Shown piece after piece: positions 45,550 through 53,813 of a stretch of 64,000 nt of DNA. The notes beneath the pieces were generated by a model, which saw only the letters and a list, made by a program, of their open reading frames with translations, made no database searches and was not told the DNA's origin. Both the position numbers and the translations under genes were made by a program. The first letter of the stretch is position 1, and each line of letters begins with the position of its first letter. The stretch lies in NCBI RefSeq assembly GCF_012273515.2, contig NZ_CP050975.2, positions 1,426,001 through 1,490,000 of the forward strand. Direction: 5' to 3'. The DNA comes from Streptomyces sp. RPA4-2. Its GTDB lineage: Bacteria; Actinomycetota; Actinomycetes; Streptomycetales; Streptomycetaceae.

Positions 45550-46253
45550 GCCGCAGCCCCCTTGGCATCCGTTCCGGTCCCGCCGGGTTCCTCGGCCACG
45601 TCCGTCTCCATGGCAGCTGATTCCGCGGCACGGGATTGCCCGGCACCGGATTCCATGACGTCGGATTCCATGACGTCCGACCGCACGGCTCGGACGGGCG
45701 GGGTGACTTCCCCCGCGCGGGCCGCGCCGTCCCGTGCCGCCCGGGCGACGGCCCGGACGATCGACACGTAGGCGCCGCAGCGGCACAGGTTGCCGCTCAT
45801 CCGCTCCCGGATCTCCTCCGCGGTGAGCGGCGGGACGCCCGCTTCGGGCCGAACGTCGGCGGTCACGGCGCTCGGCCAGCCCGCCGCGTGCTCCTCGATC
45901 ACACCGAGGGCCGAGCAGATCTGGCCCGGTGTGCAGTAGCCGCACTGGTAGCCGTCGAGGTCGAGGAAGGCCTGCTGCACCGGATGCAGTCGTTCCCCGT
46001 CCGCCACACCTTCGATGGTGGTGATGTCGCGGCCCTCCGCGGCGACGGCGAGTTGCAGACAGGAGACGGCGCGGCGCCCGTCGAGCAGCACCGTGCAGGC
46101 GCCGCACTGGCCCTGATCGCAGCCCTTCTTGGTACCCGTCAGATCGAGATGCTCGCGCAGCGCGTCGAGCAGGGTGGTGCGGTGGTCGACGGGCAGCGTG
46201 TACTTCTCGCCATTGATGTTCAAAGTGATGGCGCTGGACGTCGATGGGGCCAT
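45546..46253 (-). CDS. Xanthine dehydrogenase-family 2Fe-2S subunit
   Basis: 235 aa small subunit with two 2Fe-2S clusters: plant-ferredoxin type C45/C50/C53/C65 ([10 protein letters not shown]...SC) and the alpha-helical cluster C104/C107...C157/C159 (CGYCTPGQ and CRCG). Residues 185-235 are an extra tail rich in Glu/Ala/Met with repeated DVMES; family members usually end near 170-200. No Tat leader precedes the domain, so the enzyme is predicted cytoplasmic. First gene of the operon; ATG at 46253 follows GAAGG. Its promoter region carries the twin operators at 46425-46472. Confidence 0.92.
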   Translation of the reverse strand: MAPSTSSAITLNINGEKYTLPVDHRTTLLDALREHLDLTGTKKGCDQGQCGACTVLLDGRRAVSCLQLAVAAEGRDITTIEGVADGERLHPVQQAFLDLDGYQCGYCTPGQICSALGVIEEHAAGWPSAVTADVRPEAGVPPLTAEEIRERMSGNLCRCGAYVSIVRAVARAARDGAARAGEVTPPVRAVRSDVMESDVMESGAGQSRAAESAAMETDVAEEPGGTGTDAKGAAA

Positions 46254-46424
46254 GATCAGCCTTCTTTCGCCGAGTCGCGGGGTCGCGGGGGAAGGAATGG
46301 CGCGGTGCGCTGGTGGGTGGGGGGCGGATGGGCCGGGGCCGCCCGCGCAGGGCGCGGCGCGGGACCGGTTTCGAGGCGCGCCGAGCAGTCCACGGTGGCC
46401 GGATCTCACGCTATGGTGAACCTA

Positions 46425-46472
46425 AGTGGACAGCTGTCCACTAGCTCCGAACTTAGCGGACAGCTGTCCACT
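46425..46472. promoter_or_regulatory. Twin palindromic TetR operators
   Basis: AGTGGACAGCTGTCCACT is a perfect 18-bp palindrome at 46425-46442; a second copy at 46455-46472 differs at one base (AGCGG). Centres are exactly 30 bp apart, about three helical turns, so two repressor dimers would bind the same face. The sites lie between the divergent TetR gene (54 bp to its GTG) and the xdh-type operon, and would control both. Confidence 0.88.
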
Positions 46473-46525
46473 TATCAAGGCCCGGCCTCCGTCCCGAGTG
46501 CCACGGGCTTCCGGAAGGGGGACGA

Positions 46526-47143
46526 GTGCAGCAGAAGAAGGACACCCCGCTGCGTTCGGACGCGCAGCGCAACCGCGAGCGCATCCTCGAAGTGGCCCTG
46601 GCGGAACTGACCCGCTCCTCGGACACCCCGCTCAGCGCGATCGCCAAGAAGGCGTGCGTGGGACAGGGAACGTTCTACCGGAACTTCCCCAACCGCGAGG
46701 CGCTGGTCCTGGAGGTCTACCGCTACGAGGTGCAGCAGCTCGCCGACACCGCGGCCCAGCTGCTGGAGACCCGCGCTCCGGACCGGGCGCTGCGGGAGTG
46801 GATGGACCGGCTGGCGCAGTACGCCACGGCCAAGGCGGGACTGGCCGAGGCGTTGCGCGCGTCCACCGTGACCCGGGGCACCCTGACCAGGCTGGGGCAC
46901 GGCGCGGTCTCCTCGGCCGTCTCGCTCCTTCTCGACGCCAACGAGCGGGCGGGCACCATCCGCCCGGGGGTGACCCCCGACGACTTCGTCCTCGCGATCG
47001 CCGGCCTCTGGCAGATGGACGCGCACGGGGACTGGCAGCCGCGCGCCGCACGTCTGCTGGACCTGGTGATGGACGGTCTGCGGGTGGGCGCACCGGGTCC
47101 ACGCCCACCGGCGTCCGGTACAGCCTCCGCGGACGCGGGGTGA
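46526..47143 (+). CDS. TetR-family repressor of the xanthine dehydrogenase-type operon
   Basis: 205 aa. HTH at about 12-55 (AQRNRERILEVALAELTRSSDTPLSAIAKKACVGQGTFYRNFPNREALV); ligand domain helices to about 190; short disordered tail. GTG at 46526 follows GGAAGGGGG. It is divergent from the 2Fe-2S subunit gene and the twin operators between them are its likely targets, giving autorepression and control of the oxidoreductase operon. The inducer is probably the enzyme's substrate or a related aromatic. Confidence 0.9.
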   Translation: MQQKKDTPLRSDAQRNRERILEVALAELTRSSDTPLSAIAKKACVGQGTFYRNFPNREALVLEVYRYEVQQLADTAAQLLETRAPDRALREWMDRLAQYATAKAGLAEALRASTVTRGTLTRLGHGAVSSAVSLLLDANERAGTIRPGVTPDDFVLAIAGLWQMDAHGDWQPRAARLLDLVMDGLRVGAPGPRPPASGTASADAG

Positions 47144-47297
47144 AGGGGTGCGCCGAGTCCGGACACACCGCATGAGACGCACGCCGAGGTCAGACGCACC
47201 GGCGTGAGACGCACGCCGTACTCGGACGCGCCGACGTGAGACCCGCGCCGCGCCGCGCCGATGGCGCCACCGGGTGTCCCGACCCCGGGCGGCGCAC

Positions 47298-47330
47298 CAC
47301 CGCGCGCCACGTGACGTCACGCGCGCGGTG
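47298..47330 (+). terminator. Hairpin terminator after the TetR gene
   Basis: Perfect 10-bp arms CACCGCGCGC and GCGCGCGGTG around a 13-base loop that is itself palindromic (GTGACGTCAC). It lies 155 bases after the TetR stop. The stretch 47144-47297 contains short degenerate repeats of GTGAGACGCACGCCG and no gene. Confidence 0.6.
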
Positions 47331-47497
47331 CCGGGATCACGTCACCGGCTCGGCAGCCGGGCGGGGGTGACGGCCGGCGAGCTCACCAGCTCGGCGACAC
47401 GGTAGCCGTCCACCCCGTCCCCGAGGTGGTCGAACGACGCTCACCTCGCCCGAGGAGCGCGGAACGATGTCCGGGTGCGGATCCGAACGGCAGACCC
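47331..47497. other. Gap with a possible gene-tail fragment
   Basis: No intact gene. On the minus strand a 31-codon stretch (about 47346-47438) reads SFDHLGDGVDGYRVAELV... with stops on both sides; its acidic composition looks like a real protein tail, so it may be the remains of a gene cut by the adjacent 197-bp element. No family can be assigned. Confidence 0.25.
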
Positions 47498-47694
47498 AAA
47501 GGGCTGTCCCGTAATCCCCGGTGGATCAGCGCGCGGCGTCGGATGCGGTGCATCGCAAGGCGGAGGGTCGTCCTCATACTGGGCGCATCAGGGCGATCCG
47601 ACAACGCGGCGTGGGGGTCCCCCCTGCTCGAAGAGCTCGGGGGAGTGCCGTAGCTGTCGTCGTGCGCCCGCCGGGGATTACGGGACAGCCCTTA
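47498..47694. mobile_element. 197-bp MITE-like element, copy 2 (inverted relative to copy 1)
   Basis: Same length and about 96% identical to 5101-5297, in the opposite orientation in the window, with the same near-perfect terminal inverted repeats. Its right end supplies the TAA stop (47692-47694) of the ferredoxin reductase gene on the minus strand. Relative to its host gene the orientation is the same as copy 1. The left boundary reads CCCAAAGGG rather than CTAAGGG, so one flank has changed. Confidence 0.8.
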
Positions 47695-49056
47695 GGCCCC
47701 GCTGGCGTCGAGCATGTCCTCGCGCTCGACGAGCTTCACCCGCTCGCGGCCCTGCGGTTCGCCGAGTGCCTTCTCCGCGGCGTCGAGCCGGTGCCAGCCC
47801 TCCCACGTGGTGAAGCGGACGTCGCGCTCCTTCAGGAACGCGTCCACGGCCTCCGGTTCGGGTGCGGCGGGCGTGTGCAGACGGCCGCCCGCGTGGTCGG
47901 CGAGCAGGCTGGCGACGGTCTCGTTGGCGTCGCCCTTGGTGTGACCGATCAGGCCCACCGGCCCACGCCGGATCCAGCCGGTGACGTACGTCGACCGCAG
48001 GTGCTCGCCGGTCTCCTCGATCACCCGGCCCGCCGCGTCGGGGACCGTGCCGGACTCGACGTCCCAGGGCAGCTTGGGGAGCTTGTCGGACAGGTAGCCC
48101 ACGGCGCGGTAGACGGCCGTGACGTCCCAGTCCTTGAAGGTGCCGGTGCCCTTGACGTTGCCGGTGCCGTCGAGGACGGTGCGCTCGGTGCGCAGGCCGG
48201 TGACCTCGCCGTCCTCACCGAGGATCTCGGTCGGCGACTCGAAGAAGTGCAGGAACAGCTTGTGCGGCCGGTCTCCGACGTCGCGGATGGCCCAGTTCTC
48301 CAGGGTCTTGGCGACCATGTCGGCCTGCTTGTTGCCGCGCCGGGTGGCGATCGAGCCGTCGTCGTAGTCGATGTCCTCGGGGTCGACGATGACCTCGATG
48401 TTCGGGGAGTGGTCCAGTTCCCGCAGCTCCATCGGGCTGAACTTGGCCTGCGCCGGGCCACGGCGGCCGAAGACGTGGACCTCCAGGGCCTTGTTGGCCT
48501 TGAGTCCCTCGTGGACGTTCGGCGGGATCTCGGTCGGCAGCAGCTCCTCGGCGGTCTTCGCCAGGATGCGCGCGACGTCGAGCGCGACGTTGCCGACGCC
48601 GAGGACGGCGACCTTCTCCGCTTCGAGGGGCCAGGTCCGGGGCACGTCCGGGTGCCCGTCGTACCAGGAGACGAAGTCCGCCGCGCCGTACGAGCCGTCG
48701 AGGCCGATGCCGGGTATGTCCAGGGCCCGGTCCGCCGTCGCGCCGGTGGAGAAGATCACCGCGTCGTAGAAGGCGCGCAGGTCGTCCAGGTTGATGTCCC
48801 CCGGGTAGTCGACATTGCCGAAGAGACGTATCTGCGGCTTGTCGAGCACCTGGTGCAGGGCCGTGATGATGCCCTTGATCCGCGGGTGGTCCGGGGCGAC
48901 ACCGTAGCGGATCAGCCCGAAGGGGGCCGGCATCCGCTCGAAGAGGTCGATGGACACACCGGGCTCGACGGCCACTGCGGACTTCAGCAGCGCGTCGGCG
49001 GCGTAGATGCCGGCGGGACCGGCTCCGACAATGGCTACCCGCAGAGGGCGAGGCAT
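47692..49056 (-). CDS. fprA: Ferredoxin-NADP reductase (FprA/adrenodoxin reductase type)
   Basis: 454 aa. Exchanges electrons between NADPH and ferredoxins, for example to feed cytochromes P450. FAD motif RVAIVGAGPAGIYAADAL (6-23), the APFGLIRYGVAPDH segment, NADP motif VAVLGVGNVALDVARIL (about 153-169) and the late GWIRRGPVGLIGHTKGDA block are those of mycobacterial FprA. Full length. The stop TAA and final Ala lie at the boundary of the 197-bp element. Upstream is a CTAAGGCATGCCTTAG palindrome resembling an iron-dependent repressor site. No P450 or ferredoxin gene adjoins it. Confidence 0.92.
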   Translation of the reverse strand: MPRPLRVAIVGAGPAGIYAADALLKSAVAVEPGVSIDLFERMPAPFGLIRYGVAPDHPRIKGIITALHQVLDKPQIRLFGNVDYPGDINLDDLRAFYDAVIFSTGATADRALDIPGIGLDGSYGAADFVSWYDGHPDVPRTWPLEAEKVAVLGVGNVALDVARILAKTAEELLPTEIPPNVHEGLKANKALEVHVFGRRGPAQAKFSPMELRELDHSPNIEVIVDPEDIDYDDGSIATRRGNKQADMVAKTLENWAIRDVGDRPHKLFLHFFESPTEILGEDGEVTGLRTERTVLDGTGNVKGTGTFKDWDVTAVYRAVGYLSDKLPKLPWDVESGTVPDAAGRVIEETGEHLRSTYVTGWIRRGPVGLIGHTKGDANETVASLLADHAGGRLHTPAAPEPEAVDAFLKERDVRFTTWEGWHRLDAAEKALGEPQGRERVKLVEREDMLDASGA

Positions 49057-49105
49057 GATCAGATTCCCTTCGAAGGGGGCAGGGTGACTCGCCGGGAAGC
49101 CTAAG

Positions 49106-49121
49106 CTAAGGCATGCCTTAG
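49106..49121. promoter_or_regulatory. 16-bp palindrome, possible iron-box, upstream of fprA
   Basis: CTAAGGCATGCCTTAG is a perfect palindrome 50 bp before the fprA ATG; together with the preceding CTAAG it matches about 12 of 19 positions of the DtxR/DmdR iron box. Iron control of a ferredoxin reductase would make sense, but the centre is even rather than odd, so the assignment is tentative. Confidence 0.5.
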
Positions 49122-49290
49122 TCAGTACTCGGGTTGGATCTATGACCCCATAAGGGCGACTTATGACCCCTGGTTTCTGAGGACATCCCTAGAGTCGGGC
49201 GAGATCCGGGCGGCCCGCACAGGACCCCCGACGGGACACCGGACAGGGCGCCAGGAAGCAGGTGCTCCGGCTCCGGGGGAAAATGGGGAG

Positions 49291-50499
49291 GTGAGCGTCC
49301 GGCGCATGTCAGTGGACCGCCTCGTGGAGCAGCCGTCAGGCCGCGGACTGGTGGCGATCCCCGTCGCGCTGATAGTAGTGATCACGGTGGTGGACATCCA
49401 CTCACCGGCCGACATCCATCTCGGCCCCCTGCTGGTCATCGCGCCCGCGCTCACCGCCTCACTGGCCGGCCCACGGCTGACCGCCCTGGTCGGAGTGCTG
49501 GCCGTGACGGCCCAGGTGTTCATCGCGGTGCTGCACGGCGGCCTGACCACGGCCAACCACGTCGCGCAGATCATCGCCCTCAGCGTGCTCTCCGCGCTGG
49601 TGGTCTTCGTATGCCACCTACGGGAGCGGAGAGCACTGGAACTGAGCCGGTCACGTTCGGTGGCCGAGACGGCGCAGCGTGTTCTGTTGCGGCCCCCGCC
49701 CCGCCGGATCGGGCCGCTGCGGGTGGCCTGGCTGTATCTGGCGGCCGAGGACGAGGCCCGGATCGGGGGCGACCTCTTCGCGGTGGCCCGCTCCGCCCAC
49801 GCGTCCACCCGGTTGGTCATCGGGGACGTCCGTGGCAAGGGCATGTCCTCGATCGGCGAGGCGTCGGTGGCGCTCGGCGCGTTCCGCGAGGGCGCCCAGC
49901 GGTACGCCACGCTGCCCGAACTGACGGCGGCGCTGGAGGCGAGCGTGTGCCGGGACCTCGACGAGGTGGCCGACACCGAGCACGATCCCGGCGAGCACTT
50001 CATCACCGCGCTCGTCCTCGACATCCCCGACCACGGCACTCAGGTCGACATGATCAACTGCGGCCATCCCCCGCCCCTGCTGCTGCACGACGACAAGATC
50101 GAGGTCCTGTACGCCCGGCACCCGGTACCCCCGCTGGGTCTGTGCGAAATGCCCGCCGCGCGCCACCGAACCGACCCGTTCGCCTTCGAGGTGGGCGACA
50201 TCCTGCTGCTCTACACCGACGGCGTCATCGAGGCCCGGTCACCGGCGGGGGCCTTCTACCCGCTCGCCGAGCGGGCCGCCACGTTCCGGGGCGCCGGACC
50301 CGACGCCCTGCTGCGTCACATCCACGACGACCTCCTCACCCACGTCGGCGACCGGCCCTCCGACGACGCCGCCCTGCTGATCGTCGAACGGGTCGCCTCC
50401 GAGCATCCGCACCGCCCGCATCTCACGACCCACCCCGTCGACGGCCACCATCGGATCCGCCCCGGCGGTCCGCCGCCCAGCCCTGGCACACCGACCTGA
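49291..50499 (+). CDS. Membrane-bound PP2C-type serine phosphatase (SpoIIE/RsbU family)
   Basis: 402 aa. About four membrane helices at residues 20-110, then a PP2C phosphatase domain (about 140-375) with metal-binding motifs GGDLFAVA, GDVRGKGMSS, LLLYTDGVIEAR and SDDAALLIVE. Such enzymes dephosphorylate anti-sigma-factor antagonists and release stress sigma factors. GTG at 49291 is directly after GGGGAG; ATG at 49306, 11 bases further from that sequence, is an alternative start. No anti-sigma or antagonist gene is adjacent, so the target is elsewhere. A His/Pro-rich tail of about 30 residues follows the domain. Confidence 0.88.
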   Translation: MSVRRMSVDRLVEQPSGRGLVAIPVALIVVITVVDIHSPADIHLGPLLVIAPALTASLAGPRLTALVGVLAVTAQVFIAVLHGGLTTANHVAQIIALSVLSALVVFVCHLRERRALELSRSRSVAETAQRVLLRPPPRRIGPLRVAWLYLAAEDEARIGGDLFAVARSAHASTRLVIGDVRGKGMSSIGEASVALGAFREGAQRYATLPELTAALEASVCRDLDEVADTEHDPGEHFITALVLDIPDHGTQVDMINCGHPPPLLLHDDKIEVLYARHPVPPLGLCEMPAARHRTDPFAFEVGDILLLYTDGVIEARSPAGAFYPLAERAATFRGAGPDALLRHIHDDLLTHVGDRPSDDAALLIVERVASEHPHRPHLTTHPVDGHHRIRPGGPPPSPGTPT

Positions 50500-50543
50500 T
50501 CCCGCTCCTGGGCGGGAGACCGGCCGCCCACGGACCGCCGTGG

Positions 50544-50744
50544 TCACTCCCGGGCCATGTCCGACTCCGCCTTGCTCGCCGCCGAATCGGCGTCGTCGAC
50601 CAGTTTCCGCAGGTGGCCGAGGTCCGTGGAGGACGAGGAAGCGGGCGCCGGCTGCCCGGCGTCCGCCCCGTGACCGCAGCCGGCCAGCAGCAGGACGGTC
50701 ACGGCGGCCAGCCCGGCCGGTGCGACCCGGCGCGCGCCCCTCAC
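50544..50744 (-). CDS. Small predicted lipoprotein, last gene of the two-component operon
   Basis: 66 aa. Basic N-terminus, hydrophobic stretch and lipobox LLAGC with C23 as the lipidated residue; then a Ser/Pro/Ala linker and a short charged helix (LGHLRKLVDDADSAASKAESDMARE). GTG at 50744 overlaps the TGA of the upstream exported-protein gene (GTGA), so the two are coupled. No known family. Position suggests it helps or modulates the upstream sensor kinase on the outside of the membrane, as the CseA lipoprotein does in the Cse system (analogy only). Confidence 0.7.
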   Translation of the reverse strand: MRGARRVAPAGLAAVTVLLLAGCGHGADAGQPAPASSSSTDLGHLRKLVDDADSAASKAESDMARE

Positions 50745-51139
50745 TTCGCGCTCCCGTTGTCGTTGGCGCCACACCACTTCTCGACCTGGGACAGGTCCTT
50801 CTGGCGTGCCTCCAGGGTGGGGATCAGGGAGCGCCGGAAGGTGAGCCGGTCATTGAGATATGCCTCGATCTCCGTGTGTCCCGCCGACTTGGCGTTGGCG
50901 ACGCGCTGTTCGAGGCGGGCGACGGAGCCGCGCCGGGACGCGTCCGCGTGCAGCCGGTCGAGGATCCGGTCGATCCGCTGGTCGGTCTTCGGCGCGCGCC
51001 GGCACAGCGCCGCCGCGCCGTCGCCCGTGGGCGCGCCGGACGGCGCGGGAGACCCGGTGTCCGCCGCGGCGACGCCCGCGGCGCCGAGCAGCGTACCCAC
51101 GGCGACCAACGAGACGACGGTCTTCCTGGTGCTTGGCAT
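50741..51139 (-). CDS. Exported helical protein of unknown function, third gene of the two-component operon
   Basis: 132 aa. Signal peptide (MPSTRKTVV, hydrophobic to about residue 25, AAA cleavage), Pro/Gly linker, then a helical domain 45-125 with only two cysteines, C46 and C123, at its ends, which could close the helices by a disulfide. Sequence such as TDQRIDRILDRLHADASRRGSVARLEQRVANAKSAG suggests a helical hairpin; it resembles many unnamed streptomycete secreted proteins. ATG has GGAGGAG upstream. It lies 47 bases after the kinase gene and its stop overlaps the lipoprotein start. Confidence 0.75.
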   Translation of the reverse strand: MPSTRKTVVSLVAVGTLLGAAGVAAADTGSPAPSGAPTGDGAAALCRRAPKTDQRIDRILDRLHADASRRGSVARLEQRVANAKSAGHTEIEAYLNDRLTFRRSLIPTLEARQKDLSQVEKWCGANDNGSAK

Positions 51140-51186
51140 GACGAACTCCTCCGTGTTCACGGGCGGTTGCCCGCACACCGGGGAAA

Positions 51187-52671
51187 CTAGGAGTCGTCCT
51201 TGTGGAATTCTTGTGGCCGGTCGGCGGCCTCGATCATCCAGTTGCGCCGGAGCGGCAGCGTGCTCCCTTCGTCCGCAACGCCGTTGACGAGCGGCAGCGT
51301 GACCTCGATACGGGTGCCGGGCCCCGTCGGCCGGTCCAGGACCCGGATACGGCCCCGGTGCAGGGCGATCTGCTGGGCGACCAGGGTGAGCCCGAGGCCG
51401 GAGCCCGGACTGTCGGGCCGGCGTCTGAAGCGTTCGAAGACCTGCGCGCGCAGTTCGGGCGGGATGCCGGGGCCCTGGTCGTCGACGACCAGGATCACGT
51501 CGGTGCCGCTGGCGCGCAGGCTCACCTCCACCCGCGCGGGCCGCCCCTCCCCGTGCCCGTGCACCAGGGCGTTGACGAGGAGATTGTCCACCACGGTCCG
51601 CAGTCCCGGTTCCCAGCCGTGCACCCACAGGCCGGGCACGCAGTGTCCGGACAGCCGTGCGCGGGGATGGTGCCGCCGCTGCTCCTCCGTGCTCGCCTCG
51701 ACGACGTCGGCCAGGTCCACGGGACCGAAGGCGTCGGCCTCGACGAGGTCCCCACGGCCGAGGTCGCGCAGCATCACCAGGAGGCCCAGCAGCCGGGCGT
51801 GCTCGCGGCGCAGGTCGTGCAGCACCTCGTCGCGGTCGGCTCCGGCGAGTTCGGGATGCCCGGCGAGGATCTCCAGGTTGGTCTGCATGCTCATCAGCGG
51901 AGTGCGCAGTTCGTGCGAGGCGGCGGAGGCGAAGGAGCGTGCGGTGGCCAGGGCCTCGGCCGTTCTGGCGGCCTGTTCGTCGTAGCGGGCCAGGACGGTC
52001 CGCAGGGTGTGCGCGAGATCGTCGACCTCGGCGATACGCGTCGGGGTGTGGTCCAGGCGGGCCGGGCTGGAACGCGGGTCCAGGCCGCTCGCGCGGCGTT
52101 GCAGACGGCGCAGCGGCCGGCTCGCCCGCGCGGCGACACCCCAGGCGAGCAGTCCGGACAGCGGCGCGGCGAGCAGCGCGACGGACACCACGCGCCGCCG
52201 GACCAGCCGCAGTTGGGTGTCGGCGGCGGTGTCCGACGCGAACAGCCACAGGGACCCGCGCACTCCGGGCCGGGCTCCGGTCACGCGGGTCGACAGGATC
52301 CGCCAGCTGTGGCCGTCGGCCCTGAGCGTGACCGGGACCGGCGCGCTCGCAGGCAGCGGTGCTCCGGCGTCCGGCTGCGGTCCGCCGGTGAAGGTCTCGT
52401 CCGGGCCGATCAGCCGGACGCCGACGTCCAGGGCCGAGGTGAACAGCCTTCGCTGCCGCGCCTGTTCCACCGCGGCCGACCGGTCGGCGGCACTCGCGCG
52501 CAGCAGTCCCCGGGCGTCCTTGGCCACGGTCGTCGCGCGCTCGCGCAGATGGGCGTCCTGCTGGTCATGGAGATCCGCCGCGACCAGCCGCAGCAGCAGC
52601 CAACCGGTGGCCAGGACCAGTACGGGCACGGTGACGCCGACGGCCAGCGCGATCCGCGTGGACAGCCTCAC
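51187..52671 (-). CDS. Membrane sensor histidine kinase (OmpR-type system)
   Basis: 494 aa. Membrane helix 1 at 8-31, extracytoplasmic sensor region about 33-158, helix 2 at 160-180, HAMP linker to about 235, HisKA with phospho-acceptor H253 in FASAASHELRTPL, and HATPase with VDNLLVNALVHG (N box), DDQGPGIPPE and GSGLGLTLVAQ. GTG start at 52671 overlaps the response regulator stop (GTGA). The partner regulator is upstream and two exported small proteins are downstream, a layout suggesting an envelope stress sensor. Confidence 0.92.
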   Translation of the reverse strand: MRLSTRIALAVGVTVPVLVLATGWLLLRLVAADLHDQQDAHLRERATTVAKDARGLLRASAADRSAAVEQARQRRLFTSALDVGVRLIGPDETFTGGPQPDAGAPLPASAPVPVTLRADGHSWRILSTRVTGARPGVRGSLWLFASDTAADTQLRLVRRRVVSVALLAAPLSGLLAWGVAARASRPLRRLQRRASGLDPRSSPARLDHTPTRIAEVDDLAHTLRTVLARYDEQAARTAEALATARSFASAASHELRTPLMSMQTNLEILAGHPELAGADRDEVLHDLRREHARLLGLLVMLRDLGRGDLVEADAFGPVDLADVVEASTEEQRRHHPRARLSGHCVPGLWVHGWEPGLRTVVDNLLVNALVHGHGEGRPARVEVSLRASGTDVILVVDDQGPGIPPELRAQVFERFRRRPDSPGSGLGLTLVAQQIALHRGRIRVLDRPTGPGTRIEVTLPLVNGVADEGSTLPLRRNWMIEAADRPQEFHKDDS

Positions 52672-53372
52672 CGCTGCTCCCCCGCCCGGTCGTCCCGCAG
52701 GACGAAGCCCACGCCCCGTACGGTGTGGATGATCCGCGCGCGATTCGGGGTCTCCAGTTTGCGGCGCAGGTAGCTGACGAAGGTGTCCACCGCGTCGGTG
52801 CGCACGTCGAAGTCGTATCCCCATACGCGGTCGAGGAGTTGGTCCCTGCTGAGTACGAGGCCGGCGTTGCGCGCGAGAACGTGCAGGAGCTCGAACTCGC
52901 GCCGGGTCAGGTCCACCGGCCGGCCGTCGAGGGTGACCCTGCGGGCGGCGGGGTCCATCAGCAGGCCACCGACCCGTACGGTGTCGGTGTCGCGCGGCGG
53001 TCTGCGGCGCAACAGTGCCTCCAGGCGCAGCACGAGCTCCTGAAGGGCGAAGGGTTTGACGAGATAGTCGTCGCCGCCGGCCTGCAGTCCCGCGATCCGG
53101 TCGGCGGTCTCGTCGAGCGCGGAGAGCATCAGCACGGGTACGTCGTTGTCGTCGCCCCGCAGTGTCCTGCACACCTCGATGCCGTTGAGGTCCGGCATGG
53201 AGATGTCCAGCACGATCACGTCCGGTGGTCTCGTCCGGGCCACGGCCAGCGCCGGGCGGCCGCCGTCGGCCAGGTCCACGGTGAATCCGCCGAGCCGCAG
53301 GCCGCGCTCCAGCGAGCGGCGTATCGCCGCGTCGTCGTCGACGACCAGGACCCGGCCCCGGTCTGCGCTCAT
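52668..53372 (-). CDS. OmpR-family response regulator
   Basis: 234 aa. Receiver with acidic triad DDD (12-14), phosphorylation site D56 in IVLDISMPDLNG, S/T in LMLSALDE and K in YLVKPF; winged-helix DNA-binding domain about 135-228 (DLTRREFELLHVLARNAGLVLSRDQLLDRVWGYDFDVRTDAVDTFVSYLRRKLE). Close in form to PrrA/MprA-type actinobacterial regulators. First gene of the operon; ATG at 53372 follows GGAGGGACA. Preceded by an 18-bp-period tandem repeat region. Confidence 0.93.
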   Translation of the reverse strand: MSADRGRVLVVDDDAAIRRSLERGLRLGGFTVDLADGGRPALAVARTRPPDVIVLDISMPDLNGIEVCRTLRGDDNDVPVLMLSALDETADRIAGLQAGGDDYLVKPFALQELVLRLEALLRRRPPRDTDTVRVGGLLMDPAARRVTLDGRPVDLTRREFELLHVLARNAGLVLSRDQLLDRVWGYDFDVRTDAVDTFVSYLRRKLETPNRARIIHTVRGVGFVLRDDRAGEQR

Positions 53373-53446
53373 CGCCACTGTCCCTCCGCACCGCTGTCTC
53401 TTTGCTCCGGCGTCTCTTCGCACCGCTGCTGTCCCTGTGCGCGCCC

Positions 53447-53527
53447 GTTCCTTCGCGCGCCCTGCTCCTTCGCGCGCCTGCCTCTCCGCGCGCCCTGCTC
53501 CTTCGCGCGTCCGCCCCTCTGCGCGGC
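53447..53527. repeat. Degenerate tandem repeats, about 17-18-bp period, in a 441-base gap
   Basis: About five units of CTGCTCCTTCGCGCGCC with variation, between the divergent regulator and lipid kinase genes. On the minus strand the units read GGCGCGCGAAGGAGCAG, each with a ribosome-binding-like AAGGAG. No gene is convincing in 53373-53813; three short copies of CGTGCTTC occur at about 53743-53768. Confidence 0.65.
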
Positions 53528-53813
53528 GGACCCGGCCGTGTCGCCGAGGCCTGCCGCCGCCCATCGTGCATCAGCCGCGCCGTTCCCGTTCCCCGGGGGT
53601 ACCGACGGCTCCTCCCCGGCCACCGCCCGGCCGGCCCGCCCGGATCCCCTTCCCGGGTGACGGCCCGCGCCCGCACCGGGTCCTTGATCGCTCAGCGCGC
53701 CGTGTGTGGTGGAGTGGGCCGCACCGGCCCGGGCACCGTCGATCCGTGCTTCCGTGCTTCCGTGCTTCAACGCATCCCCGCACCGGCGCGTCGGCCGCAT
53801 CTCTGGAGGAGCG

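Noticed and set aside
53373..53564. N-terminal extension of the OmpR-type regulator (in-frame to 53564)
   Set aside because: The extension is translated tandem-repeat DNA (REGAGRA-type) and the receiver domain starts at the ATG 53372, which has its own ribosome-binding site.
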